Positions 43,097 through 52,902 of a DNA stretch of 64,000 bases are shown piece after piece. Origin of the DNA: Pseudonocardia oceani (GTDB lineage: Bacteria; Actinomycetota; Actinomycetes; Mycobacteriales; Pseudonocardiaceae). The position numbers were made by a program, and so were the translations under genes. Numbering within the stretch: the first letter of the stretch is position 1; the number at the start of each line of letters is the position of its first letter. The stretch lies in NCBI RefSeq assembly GCF_019263585.2, contig NZ_JADQDF010000001.1:434001-498000 (forward strand). Direction: 5' to 3'. The notes under the pieces are model-generated. The model saw only the letters and a program-made list of their open reading frames with translations. It did not search any database and was not told the origin of the DNA.

Positions 43097-44530
43097 TTGG
43101 CCGCTGGCGCGGGTGCGACCTGGGCGCTCGGGGCGCAACCACGAGGATGGTGGCCGATGCTCCCGCTCGGGGTGGCCGCGCTGACCGTCGCCCTGCACGG
43201 GCGCGGGCTCCGCGCCCGGCTCTGGCTCGGCGGTCTGGCGGGCGTCGTGTTGTACGGCACCACGCTGGGCTGGCTCACCGGCTTCGCCGCAGCCGGGTAC
43301 GTCGCGATCGCCGCGTTGGAGGCCGTCATGCTCGCCGCTGCGGTCGGTCTCGTGCCCACCGCGCGCAGCGGTCGTTGGGCGGGAGGCTGGTGGGCGCTTC
43401 CGGCCGGGCTGGTGCTGCTCGACGCGGCGCAGACCCGTTTCCCGTTCAGCGGCTTCCCGCTTCCCGCACTCGTGCATGCCCAGCTCGACGGCCCGTTCGT
43501 GTTCGCGGCGCCGCTGGGAGGCTCGCTGCTGGTCACGGCCGTGGCCGCCACCGCGGGCGTCGGCCTCGCCGCACTGGTTCTCACGAGCGGCCAGGCGCGG
43601 CTGATCGCGGTGGGTGTGGCGGTGGCCGTGGCGGGTGCCCCCGTCGCGGTGGGCGCGGCCGTCGCCACCGCCGACGCCGGCAGCCTGGACGTCGCGGTCG
43701 TTCAGGGCGGCGGGCCGCGCGGCCTCCGCGCGGTGTTCACCGATCCGCAGGACACCACCGACCGGCAGTTCGCCGTGGCCGAGCAGATCACCGGCTCCCC
43801 CGACCTGGTCCTGTTCGCGGAGACCGTGATCAGCGTCGACGGGTCGATCACCGGCTCGGCCGCCGACGTGCGCACCGCCGAGCTGGCCCGGCGCCTCGAC
43901 GCGCCGGTCGTCGTCGGGGTCGTGGAGAACCAAGGCACCGGGTTCCGCAACGCGGCCGTACTGTGGGGCCACGACGGCACGATCCTCGGCCGCTACGAGA
44001 AGGAGCACCGCGTCCCGTTCGGCGAGTACATCCCCGGGCGCGAACTGCTCAGCCGCGTTACCGACCTGACCGCGCTCGTGCCCCGCGACGCCATCGCCGG
44101 CGAGGGCACCGCCGTGCTGGAGCCCCCGGCCGGGCCGCTCGGCGTCGTCATCTCCTACGAGGTGCTCTTCGCCGACCGCGTGCGCGAAGCCGTCACGGCA
44201 GGCGGGAGGATCGTCCTCGTTCCCACCAACGCGGCGTCCTACGTCACCGAGGACGTGCCGGCGATCGAGGTGGCCGGCGCCCGGCTGCGGGCCCTGGAGT
44301 ACGGCCGCACGGTGCTGCAGGCGGCGCCCACCGGCTATTCCGTGGTGGTCGCTCCCGACGGGCGGGTGCTTGCACAGAGTGGGCTCGGCGGCCCGGCCCT
44401 GCTGCGCGAAACGGTGCCACTGCGCACCGGCCTGACGCCCTACGCCCGCACCGGCGACGGCCCCATGCTGGTCCTCGCCGCACTCGCGCTGCTGCTCCCG
44501 GTACTGCTACGCAGGCGGGCCGCCCGATGA
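43097..44530 (+). CDS. apolipoprotein N-acyltransferase-like protein with altered active site
   Basis: About 477 residues or more: six N-terminal helices then a nitrilase-like domain, the layout of Lnt, which N-acylates mature lipoproteins. Glu in LVLFAETVI (43820) and Lys in RYEKEHRVPFGEYIP (44000) are in place, but the position of the catalytic Cys (ICYE in Lnt) reads ISYE, Ser at 44153-44155. The only canonical start is TTG 43097, in the middle of the first helix; the frame extends back through LRLAIL and about 35 more residues to a TGA near 42984 without a start, although GAAGGG lies there. So either a rare start (ATC near 42996) is used or the ATG has been lost. Activity doubtful. Confidence 0.8.
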   Translation: MAAGAGATWALGAQPRGWWPMLPLGVAALTVALHGRGLRARLWLGGLAGVVLYGTTLGWLTGFAAAGYVAIAALEAVMLAAAVGLVPTARSGRWAGGWWALPAGLVLLDAAQTRFPFSGFPLPALVHAQLDGPFVFAAPLGGSLLVTAVAATAGVGLAALVLTSGQARLIAVGVAVAVAGAPVAVGAAVATADAGSLDVAVVQGGGPRGLRAVFTDPQDTTDRQFAVAEQITGSPDLVLFAETVISVDGSITGSAADVRTAELARRLDAPVVVGVVENQGTGFRNAAVLWGHDGTILGRYEKEHRVPFGEYIPGRELLSRVTDLTALVPRDAIAGEGTAVLEPPAGPLGVVISYEVLFADRVREAVTAGGRIVLVPTNAASYVTEDVPAIEVAGARLRALEYGRTVLQAAPTGYSVVVAPDGRVLAQSGLGGPALLRETVPLRTGLTPYARTGDGPMLVLAALALLLPVLLRRRAAR

Positions 44531-45155
44531 GCGAGCAGCCGGAGGATCGGCCGGCCGATCGTCGCGGATCGCCGGACCGCTGGTCCTGCTGCTGGCCGGC
44601 GCGTCGTTCGGGGTGGTCGCAGTGAGCGTCCTGATCCCGACCGACGACGAGCGGGAGCTCGCCTCCTTCGTCCCCTCTGCAGAGGAGCCCGACCCATCGA
44701 CGCGGATTCCCGGGATCGTCATCACACCGATCGCCGACCACGACCATGCAGCTGCCGCGATCGGCTCCCCAGCCGACCGCGGGGCCGTTCCCCCCGCCGG
44801 CGGCCCGCACGGCCCGGGGTACGCGGCGTGCGACGGGGTCGCCTACCCGGATCCGATCCCCGACACCGACGCCGTGCACGCCATGGGGAGGGGTGCGGTC
44901 TGGATCACCTACGACCCGGCCCGCACCGCTCCGAACACGGTGCAGGCCCTCCCCGTCACGCGGGTCACCGACGCCGACTTCCTGTTGATGTCACCCCTTC
45001 CCGGTCTCGACAGCCCGATCTCCCTGCAGGCGTGGGGACACCGGCTCGCCCTCGACACCCCCGACGACCCGCGTTTCGAGCAGTTCATCAGGGCGCTGAG
45101 CGACAACCCGTACACCGCTCCCCTGCCGGACGCCGCCTGCGTCCCTGGCCCCTGA
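44527..45155 (+). CDS. DUF3105 family protein, probably frameshifted near its start
   Basis: The domain (LPGLDSPISLQAWGHRLALD, VHAMGRGAVWITYDP) matches DUF3105, but the family His of EHGAVW is replaced (MGRGAVW). An ATG at 44527 overlaps the Lnt-like stop (ATGA) and opens a hydrophilic start (SEQPEDRPADRRG); the helix AGPLVLLLAGASFGVVAVSVL lies in another frame. One base lost near 44569 would join them. Without it, translation could start at GTG 44613 but would lose most of the helix. Convergent with the second CopD-CtaG gene. Confidence 0.75.
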
Positions 45156-45184
45156 CCCCGGCCCGAGCGCGCTCCAGGCACGAA

Positions 45185-47043
45185 TCACCGCGCTCGCGCC
45201 CGTGCCACCCCGACCGCGAGGATCGGAACGAGCGCCACCTGCCCCACCAGCCACACGACGCCGGCGAGGCGTTGCTGATCCAGCAGGTCGGGTACCCAGG
45301 ACAGGCCCAACCGCCGGTAGAACGTCGCGGCGATCGGCTCGGTACGTAGCAACAGGCCGACGCCGACCCCGGCTTGGACGAGGATCAGGAGGGCCACGGC
45401 CCGGCCGCGGGCGACGGCCTCGCTCGTCAACGCCCCGACCAGGACGACACCGACCACCAGGAGCAACGCGTCCAGAGCCAGGCGACCCAGCTTTGACGAG
45501 AGCAGGGGGTCGATAAGCCCGAGCCCGTACAGCATCGCCATGGCTGCAGCGAAGGCGAGGACCGCGGGGACCGGACGGGCCAGCGCGGCGGCGGTCGGGT
45601 GCGCGAGCACCCAGTTCACCTCCGGCACCGATTGCCGGGCGAGCGCCAGTGGCGCCCCGAGGACCAGGAGCATGGGTGCCACCAGCGTCAGCAGCAGCTG
45701 CGCCGCCACACCGACGCTCAGCATGGCCGCGCCGTAGCGGCCGAGACCGGACGAGGTCGCGAGGAGCACCACACAGCATCCGGCCCGCCACGCCGACGAG
45801 CGGCGGATCGGCCACGCCCGTGCCTCCGCGCCCAGCCGCCGTACGCCCGCCAGATAGGCCACCAGCATCACCGCGACGACGGCGACGAAGACGAGGTCCG
45901 GGCGCCCGTCGACGACGAGACCGCCCACACCGGAGGGTGGCCCGGCCAGCTCGTATCCCAGCTCCTCACCGGTGCGCGAGGGTTCACCGGTCTCCACTGG
46001 GGCCGGGGTGGCGTCCGCCCCAGACCGACAGCCAGGCCGATCGTTGCCAGCATCAGCAGCACCTCGCCCGCCCCGAGCCGGAGCAGCGCGCGGCGGTCAC
46101 CCTGGACGGCCGGCGCCAGGGCAGTCCGACGGTGCAGGTACCCGAGAACCCCGAGCAGCAGCAGCGAAGCCGTCTTGGCCATCGCGATGACCCCGTAGTC
46201 GGACAGCAGGTTCGGCAGCGTCAACGGGATGCGGACCGCCAGGTTGGCCAGCCCGGACAGCGCCATCAGTCCCCAGCACCACGCGGCGATCATCGAGAAG
46301 CGCGGCAGCACCGTGCCCAGCTGGTTGGGCGAGGGACGCGCGGCGAGCGACAGCACCGCGATGAGCCCGCCGACCCATACCGCCGCGGCCACGATATGGA
46401 TCATCAGGCTGTCGGTGGCGAGGTCGTGCGATCCCCCGACCGCGGAATGTCCGGTGGCCGCCACCGGCAGCAGCCCGACGACAGCGGCCGCCAGGAGCAC
46501 GCCGGCCCACCCCCACGTCAGGGTGGCCCGGCAGCCGGCTGCGATCAGCGTGGCCAGTACCCCCGTGAGCAACCATGCCGTCGACGTCGGAAGCAGGGGA
46601 AGGGCTGCGGTCAACGGACCGAGCGCCAGCACGTCGGCGACCGGGCGTCCCAGCACCTCGGCCACGGTCAGCGGGACCATCAAGAACGCTGACACTGCCC
46701 ACAGCCACGCGCATCCGGCAGCCACACGGACGGATCGGTACCCCGCGATGTCGAGGTACCCGGTGGCCTGTGGAGCCGCAAGTACCGCTGCGACCAGCAG
46801 GAACCCGACCGTCGCCACCGCAGCGATGTCGGACACCACCCGGACCGCAGGCAGCCCGAATCGCACGACGAGCCCGGCCTCCGGCAATCCGAGGATGTCG
46901 GCGATCGCCGACCCGGCGGACGCCGTCAGCCACAGCGCGATCAGCAGACCGAGCGAGGTCCCGGCCAGGACGAGAGGTCCGAGGGCCGACCGATACCTCC
47001 ATACCCGGGCCAGGTTGGCGGGTGTGACGTGCTGTTGCGGCAT
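45185..47043 (-). pseudogene. second CopD-CtaG fusion, frameshifted
   Basis: The ATG at 47043 opens a CopD domain (VVSDIAAVATVGFLLVAAVLAAPQATGYLDIAGYRSV, GHSAVGGSHDLATDSLMIHIVAAAVWVGG) that runs to about 45995; there the frame slips (…GLGRTPP then Arg/Ser junk). The CtaG part continues in another frame from about 45997 to 45185: EELGYELAGPP, ATSSGLGRYGAAMLS, WVPDLLDQQRLAGVVW. The junction lies in the linker where the intact paralogue (36345-38318) reads GLGRTPPPPGP. A one- or two-base indel explains it; the gene may be newly dead, or the halves may be made separately from the ATG/GTG near 45997. Confidence 0.85.
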
Positions 47044-47149
47044 CGACTCACCGTAGAACCCGCCTGGTCGGGTGAACGCCGCGGGCGGGTCGTGCGTAAG
47101 AAGGGTCAGCGCACCACCGCGCCCGCGTTGCATACCGAAGGGCTCATTC

Positions 47150-47980
47150 ATGCGCACGTTCCTGAAGGCCGGCTTCGTGACCGTCGCCACCGGCGCACTG
47201 CTCGCTGTGCCGCTGTCCGCCGCTTCGGCCACCGAGCGGCACGCCCTCGACGTCGTCGGCCTCGCCGACGGCAGCACGTTGGTCGACTTCGAGACCGACG
47301 ACACCGATCAGCACGGCGCCATCGAGGTCACCGGCCTCGATGGCGACGTCTCGCTCGTCGGGATCGACTACCGCGCGCAGGACGGTGCGCTCTACGGCGT
47401 CGGCGACGCAGGCGGTGTTTACACGATCGACGGGCACGGCAAGGCCACCAGGGTCGCCCAGCTGAGTATCGACCTCGACGGCGAGCTCTTCGGCGTCGAC
47501 TTCAACCCCGCCGCCAACGCACTGCGGGTCGTCAGCGACACCGGCCAGAACCTGCGCCAGCCCTTCGCCATGCCCGGTGCCCCGACGGTGACCGACACCG
47601 CCCTGACCAATCCGGCGGTCGCGCCCGCCACCGGCACCGCGCCCGCCGTGGGGGTGACCGCGGTCGGGTACACGAACAACGACGATGCGGCCGGTACGGC
47701 CACCACGTTGTTCGCCATCGACACGACCGCCGATCGGGTCGCGATCCAGTCCCCTGCCAATGCCGGGACGCTCGCCCCGACCGGCGGGCTGGGAGTCGAC
47801 GCCGGCCCGGACGCCGGAGCCGACATCTACACGGGCGCGGGCGGCAACCGGGCCTTCGCGACGCTGCAGGTCGGCGGCACACGCGGTCTGTTCGAGGTGG
47901 ACCTGCTCACCGGAGCGGCCGAGCACCTCGGGGCGCTCGACGGCGTCACCGACATCGCGCTGCCGATCGGCCAGGACTGA
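47150..47980 (+). CDS. DUF4394 secreted protein
   Basis: A 276-residue exported protein with a signal peptide (VATGALLAVPLSAASA) and a beta-propeller-like domain: LADGSTLVDFETDD, GIDYRAQDGALYGVGDAGGVYTID, GVDFNPAANALRVVSDTGQNLR, VGYTNNDDA…TLFAIDT. These are the repeats of DUF4394 proteins. ATG at 47150 behind GAAGG. Role unknown; possibly extracytoplasmic substrate binding. Divergent from CopD-CtaG copy 2, with which it may share a regulatory region. Confidence 0.85.
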   Translation: MRTFLKAGFVTVATGALLAVPLSAASATERHALDVVGLADGSTLVDFETDDTDQHGAIEVTGLDGDVSLVGIDYRAQDGALYGVGDAGGVYTIDGHGKATRVAQLSIDLDGELFGVDFNPAANALRVVSDTGQNLRQPFAMPGAPTVTDTALTNPAVAPATGTAPAVGVTAVGYTNNDDAAGTATTLFAIDTTADRVAIQSPANAGTLAPTGGLGVDAGPDAGADIYTGAGGNRAFATLQVGGTRGLFEVDLLTGAAEHLGALDGVTDIALPIGQD

Positions 47981-48184
47981 TTAGCCTACTGGATGTGCGG
48001 CGCCGCGCGCTCGGGCAACGCCCCGCCACCACCGAGCCCCCGATCACCACGGCATCACCCACCCCCAGCCCGATTCGCTTCCCTGGACAGCGGCACGGCC
48101 TGGCTTCCGCGCACTGCGCCGCAGCGCATGCAATGACGGTTCGCGGGCACGACTAGTGACTCGAGATAGACCGAATGCAGCGAT

Positions 48185-48750
48185 TCAGCGTGCGCGTTCG
48201 GCTGGCAGCAGCAGGGTGAACACCGGCGGTGACGGGTGCGCGAGACGCAGGTGTCCGCCTTCCGCCTCGGCTAGACGCCGGGCCAGGGCGAGGCCGACGC
48301 CGTGACCATTGGCTGCGGCGGAGCGGCGAGCGAACAGCTGGGTCGCGGCGTCGCCTGTGAGCCCCGGCCCGCCGTCACCGACCTCGATCCCCACCGCGTC
48401 GCCGGCGTCCCTTGCCGACACCCTCACCGGCCCGGCCCCATGGGTCAACGCATTGTCCAGCAGTACGGCCAGCACCTGGCGCACTGCCGCGGCCGACGCG
48501 ACGGCGTGCGGCGTCTGCGGGTCGACGCTGACGTGCAACGCCCGCCCCTCGTTTCCGAGCCTCGCCGCCCACGGCTCAGTAGCCTCGCGCAGGAGGAGCG
48601 AGACGTCCAGCACATCGACTGACCCGTGGGTGTCGCGGGCCAACGCCAACAGCTCATCCACGGTGCGCTCGATCCGGTCGGCCGACTCCAGGCCCTTGTG
48701 GATGGCCGAACGGAGATCGTGCCCGGGCCGGACCAGCGCTGCTTCGAGCC
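48185..48750 (-). pseudogene. 3' part of an IS-disrupted sensor histidine kinase
   Basis: Reads on from the 5' part (50573-51301) across the IS: LEAALVRPGHDLRSAIHKGLESADRIERTVDELLALAR completes the HisKA helices, followed by the ATPase domain with the N box (AVLLDNALTHG), D/G box (EVGDGGPGL) and GHGVGLALARRLAEAEGG. The IS lies between …TTLRL and GLEAALV, inside the dimerisation helix, so neither half can signal. Confidence 0.9.
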
Positions 48751-48904
48751 CTAGGAGACTGCTGAAGAAGCGGGTGTTTGGCGGGCAGGGTGCCTCGCGG
48801 CAGTCTGGCTGCGAAGGTCAGCACCCGAGGGTGCGACAAGAGGTCACCCTGCCCGGTGCCCACCGTGGTGGCCGGGGACGGGGGCGGTCAAGCCCCCCTG
48901 GTGC

Positions 48905-50503
48905 TCAGGCGATCGCCCAGGTGCCCTCGTGGCGGTGCAGCCCGAGGGTGAGGAGGCGGCGCAGGTTCAGTCCGGCGACGCGGTGGTGCAGCCACAGATT
49001 GTTGGGTCGCGTTCCGCGGAACCGCAGTCGCCGGTTGCCCCCGGCGACCAGCCAGGCGATCGAGCGCTCGACCATCGGCCGGTGCCGTCGATAGACCGCC
49101 TGGAAGTCGGGGTCCTGTGCGCGGACGCGGTGGGCCCGTTGCAGGCCATCGTGGGGATGCAGGGTCAATGACCGCCCCGACTTGCTGGTGGTGCAGCGCC
49201 CCCGTAGCGGGCAACCACGACATGCAGCCCCGAAGATCACGTTGCGGGTCGGGGTGACGGGTCGGGTGACACCGCCCGGGCAGCTCACCGACCCTGCCTG
49301 CTCATCGACGACGAAGTCGTCGAGGGTGAACCCGCCCTGCACCGCCGACCGCAGCGGCCACGGTTTGATCACCGGTCGGTGCCCGGCCGTGGCCAGCGCG
49401 GCGAGCGCGTCCCCGGTGCCGTAGGCCGAGTCGGCCAACACCTCGAACCCGGTGTCGCTGCTGGTGTCGCTGCTGGTGTCGCTGCTGGTGTCGCTGCTGG
49501 TGTCGCTGCTGGTGAGGAGGGTGATCCCGACCGCGGCGTCGGAGTTGTGCGCGCCCGCGGCCGGGGTGAGTGCGGTGTCGGTGATGATCCCGGTGTCGGG
49601 CTCGATGACGATGTGGGCCTTGTAGCCGTCCTGGCGTCGTGCCCGGGTCTTGTGGGCGTGGCGGGTATCGGGGTCGACGGTGGAGATGACCCGGTCCGGG
49701 GCGACCTTGCGGGCGATCTGCCAGCGGCCCTCGCGCCCGTCGCAGTCCTGCGCGGGTTCGACGTCCTGCCCGGCGACCAGCGCCAACAACGCCACCGCTT
49801 CGCCGGCTTTCGGGTCGAGTTCCTGCTCGGGCAGGTGACCGAGGACCCGGTGCGCGTCACCGACCAGGGCGTCGACCAGTTCAGCGCGGGCAGCGGCGTC
49901 GTCCCAGGCGATCCGCGGTTTCCCCGGATCGCGGTAGTCATGGGCTCTCGCGTGCTCGGCGATCACCGCGGCCGCGCCGGGAACCTCGCGGGCGACCCGA
50001 CGGACCGCGGCGATCAGCTGGGTCACTGTGTCCTGGGTCGCGACCGCGTCATCGAGCACGGTCGAGTCCAGCGCGCGGCGGGTCTTCCCAGTGAGCACCC
50101 CGGTCTCGGCGACCACGGTCTTGACCGCGTCAAAGATCCGGTTCGGACGCTCACTACGGGCCAGCCGGCGCCGCCAATAGGTCAACGTCGTCGGATGAAA
50201 CCCGGGGTCGGTGACCGCGAGCCCGCACGCGGCCTTCCACCGCAGATCAAAAGTTAGTGCCTCGGCCGCTTCCCGGTCCGAGAGCCCGTGCAGGGTCTGC
50301 AACACGATCACCGAGGCCACCACCTCGACCGGGACCGACGGGCGACCCCGACCCGCGGCGAACAGGTCCGCGAACAACTCGTCGGGGAACAAGTCGTGGC
50401 GATGTGCGGCCAGGAACCCAAACACCCCACCCGCAGGCAGCAGATGACCGGCCAGCGACTCGACATCCAACAGCTCACGCTGCAGATCAGAACGACCCTG
50501 CAC
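48905..50503 (-). CDS. IS1182 family transposase
   Basis: A 532-residue DDE transposase: N-terminal domain starting MQGRSDLQRELLDVESL, first catalytic Asp in ALDSTVLDDAV, second in EVLADSAYGTG, Glu in RPMVERSIAWLVAGGNRRLRF, and a Cys-rich segment (CRGCPLRGRC) before the last block, all typical of IS1182. A GTG at 50503 gives the family's usual N-terminus; a longer frame to 50548 exists. An unusual Ser-Ser-Asp-Thr run caused by five 12-base repeats (49452-49511) lies before the second Asp. Confidence 0.92.
   Translation of the reverse strand: MQGRSDLQRELLDVESLAGHLLPAGGVFGFLAAHRHDLFPDELFADLFAAGRGRPSVPVEVVASVIVLQTLHGLSDREAAEALTFDLRWKAACGLAVTDPGFHPTTLTYWRRRLARSERPNRIFDAVKTVVAETGVLTGKTRRALDSTVLDDAVATQDTVTQLIAAVRRVAREVPGAAAVIAEHARAHDYRDPGKPRIAWDDAAARAELVDALVGDAHRVLGHLPEQELDPKAGEAVALLALVAGQDVEPAQDCDGREGRWQIARKVAPDRVISTVDPDTRHAHKTRARRQDGYKAHIVIEPDTGIITDTALTPAAGAHNSDAAVGITLLTSSDTSSDTSSDTSSDTSSDTGFEVLADSAYGTGDALAALATAGHRPVIKPWPLRSAVQGGFTLDDFVVDEQAGSVSCPGGVTRPVTPTRNVIFGAACRGCPLRGRCTTSKSGRSLTLHPHDGLQRAHRVRAQDPDFQAVYRRHRPMVERSIAWLVAGGNRRLRFRGTRPNNLWLHHRVAGLNLRRLLTLGLHRHEGTWAIA
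49452..49511. repeat. five tandem copies of a 12-base unit
   Basis: The unit GTGTCGCTGCTG is repeated exactly five times inside the transposase gene, giving SSDT repeats in the protein. In-frame, so the protein is not broken; likely an unstable, slippage-prone tract. Confidence 0.9.
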
Positions 50504-50572
50504 CCGAGCATCGTCCCAGCCCGGCCTCCGGCCGGACCGGACCGACACCCACGATTTTCAGCAGTCTCCTAG

Positions 50573-51301
50573 CCGCAGCGTCGTCAGTGGGGTGCGCAGC
50601 TGATGGGACGCGTCGGCCGAGAAGGCCCGTTCGCGCGACAGCAGGTCGTCGAGCCGGACGGCGGTCCGGTTCAGCGCGCTGCCCACCGCGTCGATCTCGG
50701 CGTACTTCACCGCAGGCACGCGCACGCTGAAGTCCCCGCTGCCCAGGCGCTGGGCCGCGAGCGACAGATCGTCGAGGGGACGGGCCAGCCGCGCAGCCTG
50801 CCTGCGCGCCAGGAGCCACACAACGCCGATCGCCAGCAGTGCGAGACCGAGCATGCCGAACCACGCGAGCCCGACCGGCCAGAGCAGGGCGTCTCGGAGG
50901 CCCGACACGCGCACGACGCCGACGACTTCACCGTCGTGGGTGACCGGTACTGCAACGATCAGCTCGCCGCCCGCGGAACCGGTGCTTGGGGCGCCCCCGA
51001 CTGCGGCGCGCACGTACGGGTCGGGACGCTCCGGACCGCGACCGCGGATGAAGGTGCCGTCGTGGTCGTAGACGGACAGGAACGTCAGCGTGCCGTCGTC
51101 CTTCAGTTCGTCGGCCGAGGGAACTTCGTCGTCCGAAAGGGTGGCCGCCACCCGCAGCGCGGCGCGATCGGCCTGTCGCTCAAGATCGAGGGACTTGTAC
51201 ACCACGGCGTACTGGGCGACCGCCACCGCGAGCGGTAGGCCGAACAGGACGAGAGCCACGGCGGCGGCGATCACCGCGATCGTGACGATCCGGCTCCGCA
51301 C
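50573..51301 (-). pseudogene. 5' part of an IS-disrupted sensor histidine kinase
   Basis: GTG at 51301 behind GGGAGG starts a kinase with one helix, an extracytoplasmic domain of about 100 residues (DRAALRVAATLSDDEVPSADELK…GTFIRGRGPERPDPYV), a second helix, a HAMP domain (RRQAARLARPLDDLSLAAQRLGSGDFSVRVP) and the HisKA motif FSADASHQLRTPLTTL with the phosphorylated His, then the IS. No response regulator gene is adjacent on either side of the disrupted kinase. Confidence 0.9.
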
Positions 51302-52395
51302 CCGGTACCTCCCGTGCACCCCGGTCGATACCGGGTCAGGTCCCGGATCCTAGTCTAGACGGCTCCGGGCCCCGCCGACGCAGCTGGGCCGTGCTTGCGA
51401 TTCGCTAACCCGCAGAGCACCAATCGCTTGCCGACCGCTCGTTAACGTCGGCAGAGTGAGCTCTCAGCACGCGCCGCCGTCGCGCAGCGTCCACCGATCT
51501 GCGGGATCGGAAAACGATTTGCCTCGGCCGACCTGTTACGGCGGTACGCTCACCCTCGCGTCCGTTCTGCGGGGCAGCGGAATCTCCTGCGCTGGGGCGG
51601 AAGTTTCGTGCGCGTCCGGCACAGGGGCACCTCGTTTGACCCACCCGCCGTCAAACGGATGCTCGACGAGCACACGGGGGAATCGTCGACCACAGACGCT
51701 GACTGTGGACCGGGCCGCAGTGAAGCGGGCGGTGCCCGCGCGTGATGCGACGGTCGCTGACCTGAACCCGAGGGCTTTACTGCACATGACCCGGTGGCGG
51801 GTCGGGTTGCCTGGGACCGCGCGCTTCGTCCGACGCTGGTACCAGGGCGTGCTACGGAGTCAGAACGGTGTGTTGCCGGTTCTCGAGCGCATCGACCGCC
51901 ATGGGGCCGCCGTCTTGGGCTTTCTACTCGGCGCCACCCACCGGACCGCACTCCTACGCGACCTGCTGACACCCAACCGGACCGCCCTGGTCGGTCGCCC
52001 CAGCGCCTCGCTGCTCTTCGCTCGCACGAAGCTCCGCCGGTACACGCGCCAAAATCTTACCCTGGAAGCCGTCGGCGGGCCGGAACGTCACGTCGCCGAT
52101 CTGAGTGCGATCGCGGTCGGAGGTCCGCTCGCGACCAGGGCGCGGGAGCGCACTCGTCCGCGGCTTCCTCGCGCGGTGCGTCGTGACCGGTCCGGATAGC
52201 CGGGCTCGTCTCCGAGATCGAAGGACCTGCCGAGTCCTTCTACCGGGGCTCGGTTGGATTCCACGTAAACCGATTAAGCGCTGTAGGACCACTTGCACTC
52301 TGGACACGTTTTGGACGGTGACGTCACCATCGCGAAGCCGCAGCGCGTCACCGCTGTAGCCTGCTTCCGCATTATCCCCCCAAATTCGCACTAAC
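51302..52395. other. region of doubtful coding, with one possible long frame
   Basis: About 1.1 kb. A plus-strand frame 51456-52199 (247 codons) has a stretch that looks protein-like in its second half (MTRWRVGLPGTARFVRRWYQGV…VLERIDRHGAAVLGFLLGATHRTALLRDLL), but the first 90 codons are implausible and codon bias is weak. Possibly a decayed gene. G+C drops to the right of 52200. No family recognised. Confidence 0.25.
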
Positions 52396-52902
52396 CTACA
52401 CCTGCCGCCTCAGGAGTTGCTTTGACACCCTCTCCAAGTCATACAAGGAAAAATCACTTAGCGAAGCTGCATAGCGGGCCCTGCAGTAAAATACAGCCTT
52501 CGATACACGTCGGGGCGTTTTGATGGGCCGGCTAGCCGACGGGTTCCGGTTCGACGTGCACCACCCCGACGAGGAGGGCTTCTCTCTCACTGATTCCGAC
52601 CCGATCAGAGGCCTCAGTCGAGTTATGGATAGAGATCCCTGGAGACCAGGACGAACAATCACCATCACCCCAGTGTGGGATCCGGACGTACCGGAGAGAT
52701 GAGGTTTCAATTCAAGTGCACATCGTGTCAATCTGTCGGGCTCGAACATCACTACGGTGTCCGGCTCTCGGACGTTGACGCGCTGAGACAGCTCCGCGAG
52801 CTTCTGGGCGACCTCGGTCGTGGTCTTGCCGTCGATACACTTTCGGGCGAGCGCTGTGTGAACAGGACATCGCGTGAGTCGGCGGCATGACGGCGACGCC
52901 AC
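52396..52902 (-). pseudogene. possible relic of unknown gene in low-GC DNA
   Basis: The minus-strand frame between about 52730 and 52870 has strong G/C in third codon positions and reads ALARKCIDGKTTTEVAQKLAEL, then QRVNVREPDTVVMF, which looks like true protein, whereas the remainder of the frame down to 52396 does not. Probably a fragment of a foreign gene. Two short plus-strand frames (52523-52702 and 52699-52890) overlap it and have worse codon bias. Family unknown. Confidence 0.3.

Larger units (their letters stand above)
48751..50572. mobile_element. IS1182-like insertion sequence with CTAG target duplication
   Basis: An 1814-base element (48755-50568) with perfect terminal inverted repeats GAGACTGCTGAA / TTCAGCAGTCTC, flanked by the 4-base duplication CTAG (48751-48754 and 50569-50572). 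It carries one complete transposase on the minus strand and sits inside a histidine kinase gene. The intact ends and transposase indicate a recent insertion. Confidence 0.93.

Noticed and set aside
41603..44008. An 801-codon minus-strand frame across mntH and the Lnt-like gene
   Set aside because: Low-complexity Arg/Gly/Gln/Glu product spanning two real genes and an operator; a codon-bias shadow.
49452..49511. CRISPR-like repeats
   Set aside because: The five units are contiguous with no spacers and lie in frame inside a transposase gene.
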